Shown piece by piece: positions 8,964 through 18,600 of a stretch of DNA of 64,000 nt (position 1 is its first letter; each line of letters starts with the position of its first letter). The translations under genes were made by a program, and so were the position numbers. The stretch lies in the NCBI RefSeq assembly GCF_030064675.1, contig NZ_CP116413.1, positions 3,318,001-3,382,000 on the forward strand, given 5' to 3'. The notes beneath the pieces are model-generated. The model was not told where the DNA came from. It did no database searches and was given only the letters and a program-made list of their open reading frames with translations. The DNA is from Crossiella sp. CA-258035. GTDB taxonomy: Bacteria > Actinomycetota > Actinomycetes > Mycobacteriales > Pseudonocardiaceae.

Positions 8964-11194
8964 GGCCGGTGGAGGTGCGCCTGGACCGGACCTGGCGGCT
9001 GTGGGACCAGTTCGCCCTGCGCGGACCGGGTTTCCCCGCCAACGGGGTGCTCCGGCTCGCGCCGGACGGACTCGCCGCGGCCGCGGACAAGTTCGACGAG
9101 CAGCTCACCGGCCCCGACTGGGCCGCCTTCGAGGAGGAGTTCGGCGCGGCCGCGGTCCAGACCGCGCGAGAACTCCAGGACATCGCGGCCCGGCCCGACT
9201 TCCGGGCCGCGGTCGCCTGGCAGAACCGCCCGGTGCTGACCACCGGCATCAAGCCGTTCCTGGCCTGGACCCCCACCGCGGCCGGTCGCACCAGCATGCC
9301 CCGCCAGCGCGAGGAGCTGGTGGCGCACTACTGGCAACGGTTCTGCGTCAAGAACGACACCATCGGCTTCTTCGGCCCGGTCGGGTGGGGCCGCTGGGAC
9401 CTCGGCCAGCCCGACATCGAGGTCGACCCCGGCGACTCCCTGATCGCACAAATCACCGTCTACTTCGCCAGCTGGGCCATCGACACCCTGGCCCGCACCC
9501 TCGAACCCGAGCTGCGCCAGTGGATCGCGCCCCGCCGAGTGCCCTTCGTCCACATCGGACAGACCGAGGTCACCATTCCCGGCCGCCCACCGCAGCCGAT
9601 CACCGCGGACCAGCACCGCCTGCTGACCCAGTGCGACGGCACCCGCTCCGCGCACCACCTGGCCCGCGCAAACCCGGACCTGGACGTCCCCGCCCTGCTG
9701 GCCGAGCTGGTCAGCCGCCGCTGGCTGGTGTGGCGCCTGGAGGTGCCCGCCGACGCGCACCCGGAACGCTGGTTGCGGTCCTGGCTGGCCACCGTCGAGG
9801 ACGAACCCCAGCGCGCCCGCGCCGAAGCAGCGCTGGACCTGCTGGAACAAGGCCGGTCCCAGGTCGCGGCCGCCACCGACGCGGACGCCCTGGCCGAAGC
9901 GCTCACCCGGCTGGAGCAGGACTTCCTCGCCTGCACCGACACCGCCGCGGTCCGGGAGAAGTCCGCTGGCACCGCACCCTGCCGCGCCCTGGTCTACGCC
10001 GACTGCCGCCGCACCGCCACCGCCACCGCCGGCCACCGCGTGCTGGCCGGACTGGCCCCGCTGCCGCTGTTGCTGACCAGTGCGAACTGGCTGACCGCCA
10101 CCCTCGCCGACCGCGTGCTGCACCGCGCCGAGGAGGTCTTCGACCGGCTGGCCGCCACCGGCCCGGTCAACCTGGCCGAGTTCTGGTTCGCCTGCATGCC
10201 CATCCTGCACGGCGCCGCCGTTGAGGACGCCTCCGAGCTGCAACAGGAGTTCCAGCGCCGCTGGCAGACCATCCTCGACCCGGCCAACGCGAGCCGAGTG
10301 TGGAGGTCCACAGAGGACATCGAGCACCAGGTGGAGCTGGCCTTCGGCAACCGGGAACCCGGCTGGACCGCGGCCCGCTACCTCAGTCCCGACATCCTGC
10401 TCACCGGGAACCAGTTCGTCCTCGGCGAACTCCACCTGGCCACGAACAGCCTGGGCTCCTCCTTGTTCGTCAACCAGCACCCCGACCAAGCCGAGCTGCT
10501 CGCACGAACCACCCGCGACCACCCCGGTCCGCGGCTGCTTCCGTTGCTGCCCAAGGAACACCGCTCGCGCCTGTCGGCCAGGACCCGCCAGTCACTGGTC
10601 CGCCCAGAGGACCACTACGTCGCCCTGGTCGACCACACCGCCGACCCGGCCCGCCCGCGAACCCATGCCAGCGCCGACATCCTGGTCGAACGCCACGACA
10701 CCCTGTCGGCTGTGCTGCCCGACGGCACCAGGTTCCCGGTGATCGACGTCTTCGGCCACGTGCTGACCACCCTGGCCATGGACCTGTTCCGCCTCGCCGC
10801 GGATGCGCCGCACACCCCGCGGATCACCATCGACGACCTGGTGGTCGCCAGGGAGACCTGGCGCTTCCCCGCCGCCGAGATCACCGCGGCCGAGGAGAAG
10901 TCCGAACCGCGCCGTTTCGTCCGCCTGCGCCAGTGGCGGGAAACCCACAGCCTGCCGAGGTTCGTCTTCCTCACCTGCCCGACCGAACCCCGCCCGTTCT
11001 ACGTCGACTTCGACAGCCCCGTCTACCTCAACATCCTGGCCAAGGCCATCCGCCGCCTCGCCCGCAAGGACCCGGCCGGCCAGCTCACCGTCACCGAGAT
11101 GCTGCCTGCCCCCGACCAGGCCTGGCTGCCCGACCACAACGGCGAGTCCTACACCGCCGAGCTCCGTTTCGTCGCGGTGGCGGATCCCCAGTAA
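8960..11194 (+). CDS. LanB-like protein 2: paralogue of 4080 gene
   Basis: Protein of 744 residues, very similar to the one at 4080: the first hundred residues differ at only a few positions, and RFCVKNDTIGFFGPVGWG again begins at about residue 127. The GTG at 8960, overlapping the carrier-protein stop, gives the same spacing to the first conserved Trp-Arg-Leu-Trp as in the paralogue, which supports this start over GTG 8969. Like its twin it has only the aminoacyl-tRNA-using half of a class I lanthipeptide dehydratase and no elimination domain. Divergence is greatest in the middle (about residues 210-420), consistent with duplication and specialisation. It is last in the coupled run and is followed by a strong terminator. 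No precursor peptide, LanC or elimination-domain protein was found. Confidence 0.82.
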   Translation: MRPVEVRLDRTWRLWDQFALRGPGFPANGVLRLAPDGLAAAADKFDEQLTGPDWAAFEEEFGAAAVQTARELQDIAARPDFRAAVAWQNRPVLTTGIKPFLAWTPTAAGRTSMPRQREELVAHYWQRFCVKNDTIGFFGPVGWGRWDLGQPDIEVDPGDSLIAQITVYFASWAIDTLARTLEPELRQWIAPRRVPFVHIGQTEVTIPGRPPQPITADQHRLLTQCDGTRSAHHLARANPDLDVPALLAELVSRRWLVWRLEVPADAHPERWLRSWLATVEDEPQRARAEAALDLLEQGRSQVAAATDADALAEALTRLEQDFLACTDTAAVREKSAGTAPCRALVYADCRRTATATAGHRVLAGLAPLPLLLTSANWLTATLADRVLHRAEEVFDRLAATGPVNLAEFWFACMPILHGAAVEDASELQQEFQRRWQTILDPANASRVWRSTEDIEHQVELAFGNREPGWTAARYLSPDILLTGNQFVLGELHLATNSLGSSLFVNQHPDQAELLARTTRDHPGPRLLPLLPKEHRSRLSARTRQSLVRPEDHYVALVDHTADPARPRTHASADILVERHDTLSAVLPDGTRFPVIDVFGHVLTTLAMDLFRLAADAPHTPRITIDDLVVARETWRFPAAEITAAEEKSEPRRFVRLRQWRETHSLPRFVFLTCPTEPRPFYVDFDSPVYLNILAKAIRRLARKDPAGQLTVTEMLPAPDQAWLPDHNGESYTAELRFVAVADPQ

Positions 11195-11211
11195 CCCCAG
11201 TCGCACCACAA

Positions 11212-11243
11212 AGCCCCCGCCCCGGACAACCCGGGCGGGGGCT
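11212..11243. terminator. bidirectional hairpin terminator
   Basis: A perfect 11-base-pair GC stem (AGCCCCCGCCC and its complement) closes a 10-base loop. It lies between the stop of the second LanB-like gene and the stop of the convergent MFS gene, so it can end transcription from both sides. Confidence 0.85.
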
Positions 11244-11254
11244 GACTTCCGCGA

Positions 11255-12490
11255 TCACCGCACAACCGCCTCGCGTTCCGCCACCGCCCGCGCCAGACTG
11301 GGCGCGTCCCGCACCGCCGGGCTCACCGTGGCCAGCACCGCCAGCCCGATCATCCACACCGCCAGCGCCCACACCGTGGCCCGCGCCCCGATCCACTCCA
11401 GCGCGAACCCGCCCAGCAACGACCCCAGCGGCACCGCGCCGAACGCGATCATCCCCGCCGCCCCCAGCACCCGCCCCTGGATGTGGTCCGGGGTGACCGC
11501 CAGCTGATAGGCCGAGATCGCCACGTTCCACACCGGGCCCACGAAGCACATCAGCGCGTACACCGCGCCCAGCACATAGGGATTCGGCACCAGCAACACC
11601 ATCGGCACCAACAACCCCCAGGCCCAGTTGGCCCCGACCACCACCACCCGCATGGACAGCCGCCGCTCCAGCGCGGGCGCGGCCAGCGAGCCCAGTACCC
11701 CGCCGACCGCGGCCAGCCCGAACATCACCCCCACCAGCGTCGGCGAGGCCCCGTAGTCCGCGGCGATCACGATCACCACCAGGAACAGCGCGCGGAACAG
11801 GAAGTTGCTGCCCGCCACCAGGAACGTGGTCATCCGCAGGAACGGCTGCCGCCACAACCAGGTGATGCCGGCCGCCAGGTCCACCGGCTGCCGCTTCCGG
11901 GCAGCCTGGAAGTCCTTGCGGATCAACAGCAACGAGGCCAGCGACACCAGGTAGGTCAGCGCGTCGAACAGGAACGGCACCGCCCGCCCCAGCCCGAAGA
12001 GCACCCCGCCCAGCGGCTGGCCCAGCATCGCCGCGCCCCGCTCCCTGGCCTCGTTGCGGGACAGCGCGAAGGTCAGATGACTCGGATGCACCACGTTCGG
12101 CACCGCGGCCGCCGCGGCGATCTTGAACGTCACGGTCAGCACCCCCTCGATGAACCCGACGGCCAGGATGTGCGGCAACGTCAGCACATCCAGCACCAGC
12201 GCCGCGGCCAGCGTGCCGATGGCCAGCGCGCGCAGGACATCGCACCAGATCATCACCCGCTTCCGGTTCCACCGGTCCACCAACGCCCCGGCGGGCACCT
12301 GGAAGATCAGCTGGGGCAGCAGCGCGACGAACCCGCTCAGGCCCGCGTCCACCGGCGACCCGGTCAACGCCAGCACCAGCAGGGGATAGGCCACGCTGGA
12401 GGCGTTCGCGCCGAGGCTGGACACCGCCGAACCCGACCACAGCAACAGGAAGTCCCGATTGCGCCGCAGCGGCGGCACCTCTTCGCTCAT
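11255..12490 (-). CDS. MFS exporter of the peptide cluster
   Basis: Major facilitator transporter of about 411 residues with roughly twelve hydrophobic segments. The cytoplasmic VDRWNRKR loop after the second and third segments matches the MFS signature of drug exporters (MFS_3/enterobactin exporter-like). ATG at 12490 (Met-Ser-Glu-Glu) is chosen because upstream codons in the frame lack a membrane or signal character. It is transcribed towards the LanB-like operon and away from the large NRPS gene, sharing a 165-base divergent promoter region. It is the only transporter inside the cluster and most likely exports the product or gives self-resistance (inference). Confidence 0.88.
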   Translation of the reverse strand: MSEEVPPLRRNRDFLLLWSGSAVSSLGANASSVAYPLLVLALTGSPVDAGLSGFVALLPQLIFQVPAGALVDRWNRKRVMIWCDVLRALAIGTLAAALVLDVLTLPHILAVGFIEGVLTVTFKIAAAAAVPNVVHPSHLTFALSRNEARERGAAMLGQPLGGVLFGLGRAVPFLFDALTYLVSLASLLLIRKDFQAARKRQPVDLAAGITWLWRQPFLRMTTFLVAGSNFLFRALFLVVIVIAADYGASPTLVGVMFGLAAVGGVLGSLAAPALERRLSMRVVVVGANWAWGLLVPMVLLVPNPYVLGAVYALMCFVGPVWNVAISAYQLAVTPDHIQGRVLGAAGMIAFGAVPLGSLLGGFALEWIGARATVWALAVWMIGLAVLATVSPAVRDAPSLARAVAEREAVVR

Positions 12491-12655
12491 GCGCCCGATG
12501 CTGCTCGCGGCCACCCCGCCCCCACAGAGAAGGACCGGCACCCACGCAGGCAGTCCCACCTGCCGACAGAGGTACCGCGCTGACTCTGCTCCACCACCCG
12601 CGCCCTAGGCAGGCTGTCCTCTGATCGGCCGACCGGAAGCACAGGAAGGCGAACG
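12491..12655. promoter_or_regulatory. divergent promoter region MFS / large NRPS
   Basis: This 165-base spacer separates the oppositely directed MFS and NRPS genes and must hold both promoters. A purine-rich AGGAAGGCGA ribosome-binding site precedes the NRPS ATG. I do not see a convincing -35/-10 pair or a clear long palindrome. Confidence 0.5.
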
Positions 12656-15600
12656 ATGAGCACAAGCTCGATCTCCCGCGCGGAGCTGTTGCAGCGCAGG
12701 CTGCGCGGCCTCAGCCCGGCCGCACCGGAGCACGGGATCACCCCGGTGCCCAGGGACGGCGCGCTGCCGCTGTCGTTCGCCCAGCGGCGGCTGTGGGTGC
12801 TGGACCAGATCCAGCCCGGCGGCACCGAGTACCTGATGCCGCTGCGGCTGCGGCTGCGCGGCCTGGTCAACGTGGTCGCGCTGCGCGCCGCGCTGGAGCA
12901 GGTCGTGGCCCGCCACGAGATCCTGCGCACCCGTTACTCCACTGTGGACGGTGAGCCGGTGCAGATCATCGACCCGCCGGGCCCGATCACCTGGCGCGAG
13001 GCCGACCTGCGCGGCGCCAACTCCGAGGCCCGGATCGGCAAGCTGATCGACGCCGACGGCCGCCGCCCGATCGACCTGGCCACCGAACACCCGATCCGCG
13101 CCCTGCTGATCCGGCTCACCGCGGACGAGACGATCCTGCTGATCACCACCCACCACATCGCCGCCGACGGCTGGTCGGAGTCGGTGCTGCTGACCGAGCT
13201 GGACCGGCTCTACGCCACCCTCGCCGCCGGCATGCCCTCCCCGCTGCCCCCGGTCCCGGTGCAGTACGCCGACTACGCCGCCTGGCAGCGCGAACAGCTC
13301 ACCGGCGCCCACCTGGCTGACCAGCTCGCGCACTGGCGGAAGACCCTCGCCGGGCTCACCCCGCTGGCCCTGCCGACCGATCGGCCGAGAGGCCCGGTCC
13401 GGGACAGCCGCGGCGCCACCGAGACCTTCACCCTGCCGGCCCGGCTGGTCGAACCGCTGCTGCGCACCGGCCGCGAGGTGGGCGCCACCCCGTTCATGGT
13501 GCTGCTGGCCGCTTTCCAGCTGCTGCTCGGCCGCTACGCCGGAGCGCACGACGTGGTGGTGGGCAGCCCGGTGGCCGGTCGCGACCGCGCCGAGCTCCAG
13601 CACCTGGTCGGCCTGTTCGTCAACACCGTGGTGCTGCGCACCGACCTCTCCGGCGACCCGACCTTCCGCGACCTCGTGGCCAGGGTCCGGGAGACCGCCC
13701 TGGCCGCCTACGCGCACCAGCACACCCCGTTCGAGCGCATCGTGGACGAGCTGGCCCCCGAACGCGACCCGTCCCGCAACCCGCTGTTCCAGGTCACCTT
13801 CCAGCTCACCAGCGGCACCCCCACCGAGCTGACCGGCCTGCGCGCCGAACAGGAACCGGTCGCCTGGAGCGCGGCCAAGTTCGACCTCGGCCTGGCCCTG
13901 GCCGCGCACCCCGACGGCTCGCTGACCGGCCAGCTCGAGTACGCCACCGCGCTGTTCGACGCGAGCACCATCCGCCGGCTGATCGGCCACTTCACCCAGC
14001 TGCTGACCAGCATCGCCGCCCGGCCGGCCGTCCGGGTGAGCGCCCTCGACCTGCTCACCGCACCGGAACGCGCCCAGCTGCTCGGCCCGTGGGCAGGCGC
14101 AGCCAGGACCTTCCCCGCCGCGGAGTGCCTGCACGAGGTGTTCCAGGCCCAGGTCCGCCGCGACCCCGAGGCGACCGCGCTCCGCCACCACGGCCGGCAC
14201 CTCACCTACGCCAGGCTGAACGCACGCGCCAACCGCCTCGCCCACGCCCTGCGCGCCCGCGGCGCCGGACCCGACCACCTGGTCGGCGTCTGCCTGGACC
14301 GGGGCCCGGAGCTGGTGGTCGCCCTGCTCGCCGTGCTCAAGTCCGGCGCGGGCTACCTGCCGCTGGACCCGGCCGCGCCCGCCGACCGGCTGGCCTACCT
14401 GCTCGAGGACGCCGAGGTCTCCCTCGCGGTCACCGACACCGCGCTGCCCGGGGTCACCTGCCTGCCCGTCGACCAGCCCGGCCACCCGGACACCGACCCG
14501 GAAAACCTGGCCGCGCCGGACAACCTCGCCTACGTGATCTACACCTCCGGCTCCACCGGCCGCCCCAAGGGCGTGCAGGTCAGCCACGCCAACGTGGTGC
14601 GCCTGCTGCGCGCCTGCGAACCGGACTTCGGCTTCGGCCCCACCGACGTGTGGACCCTGTTCCACTCCTACGCCTTCGACTTCTCCGTCTGGGAGCTGTG
14701 GGGCGCGCTGCTGCACGGCGGCACCGCCGTGGTGGTGCCCTACGAGGTTTCCCGCTCCCCGCAAGACTTCCTCGACCTGCTGGTCCGCGAACAGGTCACC
14801 GTGCTCAACCAGACCCCCTCCGCCTTCCGCGGCCTGGTCGAGGCGGTCACCCAGGCCGGCCTGCCTGCCGACGCGCTGGCCCTGCGCACCGTGGTCTTCG
14901 GCGGCGAGGCCCTGGACGTGACCGAGTTGGCCCCGTGGTTCGACCGCTTCGGCGACCAGCGGCCCGAGCTGGTCAACATGTACGGGATCACCGAGACCAC
15001 CGTGCACGTCACCTACCGGCCGATCGGCCGGGCGGACCTGGACGGGGAGCTGCGCAGCCCGGTCGGCGGCGCGCTGCGCGACCTCCGGCTGTACGTGCTG
15101 GACGAGGAGCTGAACCCGGTGCCGATCGGGGTGCCCGGCCAGGTCCACGTCTCCGGCCCCGGCCTGGCCCGCGGCTACCTCGGCAAACCCGCGCTCACCG
15201 CCGACCGCTTCGGCCCCGACCCCTACGCCACCACCCCGGGCGCCCGCATGTACCGCACCGGCGACCTGGCCCGCTACCGCGCGGACGGCGACCTGGAGTT
15301 CCTCGGCCGCGCCGACAACCAGGTCAAGATCCGCGGCCACCGCATCGAACCCGGCGAGATCGAGGCGGCCCTGTCCACCCACCCCTCGGTGGACAAGGCC
15401 CTGGTACTGGCGCACCGGTCCCGGCTGGTCGCCTACCTCACCGGCCGACCGGCAGCGGTCACCGAGCTGCGCGAACACCTCGGCCGGACCCTGCCCGCCT
15501 ACATGGTCCCCGCGCTGTTCGTCCCGGTGGCCGACTTCCCGCTCACCGTCAACGGCAAGATCGACCACGCCGCCCTGCCCGACCCGGACACCCACCGCGG

Positions 15601-18600
15601 CCAGGACTCCGCCGAGCGGGTCGCCCCGCGCAACCCGGTGGAACAGGTCATCGCCGAGACCTGGGCCGAGGTGCTCGGCGTGCCCGAGGTCGGTGTGCGG
15701 GACAACTTCTTCACCCTCGGCGGCGACTCCATCCGGGCCATCCGGGTGATCGGCGCGCTCCGCCCGCGCGGCATCGACCTGTCCGTGCAGAACCTGCTGC
15801 TGCACCAGACCGTCGAGGAACTGGCCCGGTTCAACGAAACCCGCGTCCAATCCACTGTGGACAATGCGGAGGAGCAGCGGGTCGACGCCTTCGCCCTGCT
15901 GTCCCCGGCCGATCGGAGCGCGCTGCCCGCCGGGCTGGTCGACGCCTACCCGATGTCCATGGTGCAGGCGGCCATGGTCTACCAGATGATCGCCGACAGC
16001 GAGGAGAGCCCGTACCACAACATCACGCTGCTGCCGATCAACGACGACGGCCCGTTCGACCTGACCGCCCTGCGCCAGGCCGCGGCACTGCTGGCCCGGC
16101 GGCACGAGATCCTGCGCACCTCCTTCGCCCTCAACGGTTTCAGCGAACCCCTCCAGCTGGTGCACCCGGCCGGGACCATCGAGGTCGGCTACCACGACCT
16201 CCGGGACACCGCCGACCCGGACGCCGAGATCCAGCGCTTCATCACCGCCACCCGCGCCACCCCGTTCGACGTCACCAAGGCGCCGATGCTGCGGTTCCAC
16301 GCGCACCAGACCGCCGAGGACCGCTGGACGTTCTCCTTCATCGAATGCCACGCCATCCTGGACGGCTGGAGCCACCACTCCCTGATCACCGAGCTGATGG
16401 CCGACTACCGCGCCCTGCGCGAGGGCCGCGAACCGGCGGAGTCGACCGTCCACAGTGTCCGGTTCGCCGACTACATCGCGCTGGAACGACGCTCCCTCAC
16501 CGAGTCCGGGGACCGCGAGTTCTGGCGGGACCGCCTGAGCCGGTTCGACCGGGTCGAGCTGCCCGAGGGCTGGGCCGCCGATCCGGCACAGGGCGAGACG
16601 GCCTACAAGATCGGGGTGCCGATCGGCGACCTGGAACCCGGCCTGCGCGCGCTGGCCGTGGTGGCCGGGGTCTCGCTCAAGAGCGTGCTGTTCACCGCGC
16701 ACCTCAAGGCCCTCAGCGTGCTCAGCGGATCCCAGCGCTTCCACACCGGCCTGGTGTGCAACGGCCGCCTGGAGACCAGCGGCGGCGAAACCGTGCGCGG
16801 CATGCACCTCAACACCGTGCCGGTCGGCGTCGAGCTGACCGGGAGCACCTGGATCGACCTGGTGCGGCAGGTCTTCGCCGAGGAGGTCGCGGTGTGGCCG
16901 CACCGCCGCTTCCCGCTGCCGGAGATGCAGCGCGAGTGGGGCGGCGGCGCGTCACTGGTGGAGACCGCGTTCACCTACCTGGACTTCCACGTGCTGGACG
17001 CGCGGCGGATCGAGTCGGCCGGCGTGGTCGACGTCAGCCCGAACGAGTTCGCCCTGGACGTGTGGACCTTCCCCGGCGCGCTGTTCCTGGCCGCCCGGCC
17101 GGAGCGGATCAGTCGCGCCAACGGCGAACGCCTGGCCAAGCTGTACCGGCGGATCCTGGAGCTCATGGCCGCCGACCCGCTCGGCGCGGCCAGGAACAAC
17201 GGCCTGGACGAGCAGGAGGCCGCACGACTGCTCTCCTTTGCCAACGGTGAACCCGTGCAGTACCCGGAACTGTGCCTGCACGAGCTGTTCGAGCAGCAGG
17301 TCAGCCGAACCCCGGACGCGGTGGCGCTGCACTGCCCCGACGGGTCCACTGTGGACTATGCCGAGCTCAACGCCCGCGCCAACCGGATCGCCCGCCACCT
17401 CCGTGATCTCGGCGTCGGCCAGGAGTCCCGGGTCGGCATCCTGCTGCGCCGAGGGCCGGACCTGGTGGCCGCGATGCTCGGCGTGCTCAAGGCCGGTGCG
17501 GCCTACCTGCCACTCGACCCCGCCCACCCGGCCCAGCGGCTGGCCGGCCTGCTCGCCGAGACCCGGGCCGAGGTGGTGCTGGCCGAGTCCGCGACCGCGT
17601 CCCTGCTCTCCGGCGACAACACCGTTCTCCTGGACCGCGCCGACCTCACCTCACTGTCCACAGTGGACCTCACTCGGACGGCGACCCCGGACTCGCTCGC
17701 CTACATCATCTACACCTCGGGCTCGACCGGCACGCCCAAGGGCGTCATGATCGAGCACCGCAACCTGGTCAACTACGTGCTCTGGTGCCTTGATGCCTAC
17801 ACACCGTTGCGGGGCAACGGATCGCCGCTGTACTCCTCGGTCGCCTTCGACCTGCCGGTCACCTCGGTGTTCCCCGCGCTGCTCACCGGCCAGCCGGTCA
17901 CCATCACCGCCGACGACGGCACGCCCGGCATCGACGCGCTCGTGGACGCCTTGGAAAACGGCGAGTTCGGCCTGCTCAAACTGACCCCCTCACACCTGGC
18001 GGTGCTCAACCAGTCCCTGTCCCCGGAGGCGATCCGCCGGGCCACCGGGCGGATCATCGCCGGCGGTGAGGAACTGGTCCGGGACATGGTGTCCAGCTGG
18101 GCCCAGCACGCCCCGGACACGGTGGTGGACAACGAGTACGGCCCCACCGAGACCACCGTTGGCTGCTCCTGGCTGGAAGCGACCCCCGACCGGCTCGAAC
18201 CCGGTGTGCTGCCCATCGGCAAGCCCATCGCCAACACCGTGATGTGGGTGCTGGATGCCAACCTGGAACTGGTGCCGGTCGGCGTGGCGGGGGAGCTCTA
18301 CATCGGCGGCGCCCAGCTGGCCCGCGGCTACGTCGAGCGGCCCGAGCTGACCGCGGCCCGGTTCATCCCCGATCCCTTTGCCAGTCAGGCAGGTGCGCGG
18401 CTGTACCGCACCGGCGACCTGGCCCGCTACCGCCCCGACGGGGTGCTGGAGTTCGCCGGCCGGGTCGACCACCAGGTCAAGATCCGCGGCTACCGGATCG
18501 AACTTGGCGAGATCGAGGCCGCGCTGCACCGGCAGGTCCCGCTCCAGGACGTCACCGTGCGCGTGCACACCGCGCCCTCCGGCGACAAGGAACTCATCGC

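Noticed and set aside
4080-11194. Ordinary lanthipeptide or thiopeptide cluster
   Set aside because: No precursor peptide, LanC, YcaO or elimination-domain gene was found; the surroundings are NRPS genes.
12605-16903. 1432-codon open frame antisense to the large NRPS gene
   Set aside because: It mirrors a clear NRPS on the plus strand; long antisense frames are expected at this GC content and the product has no motif.
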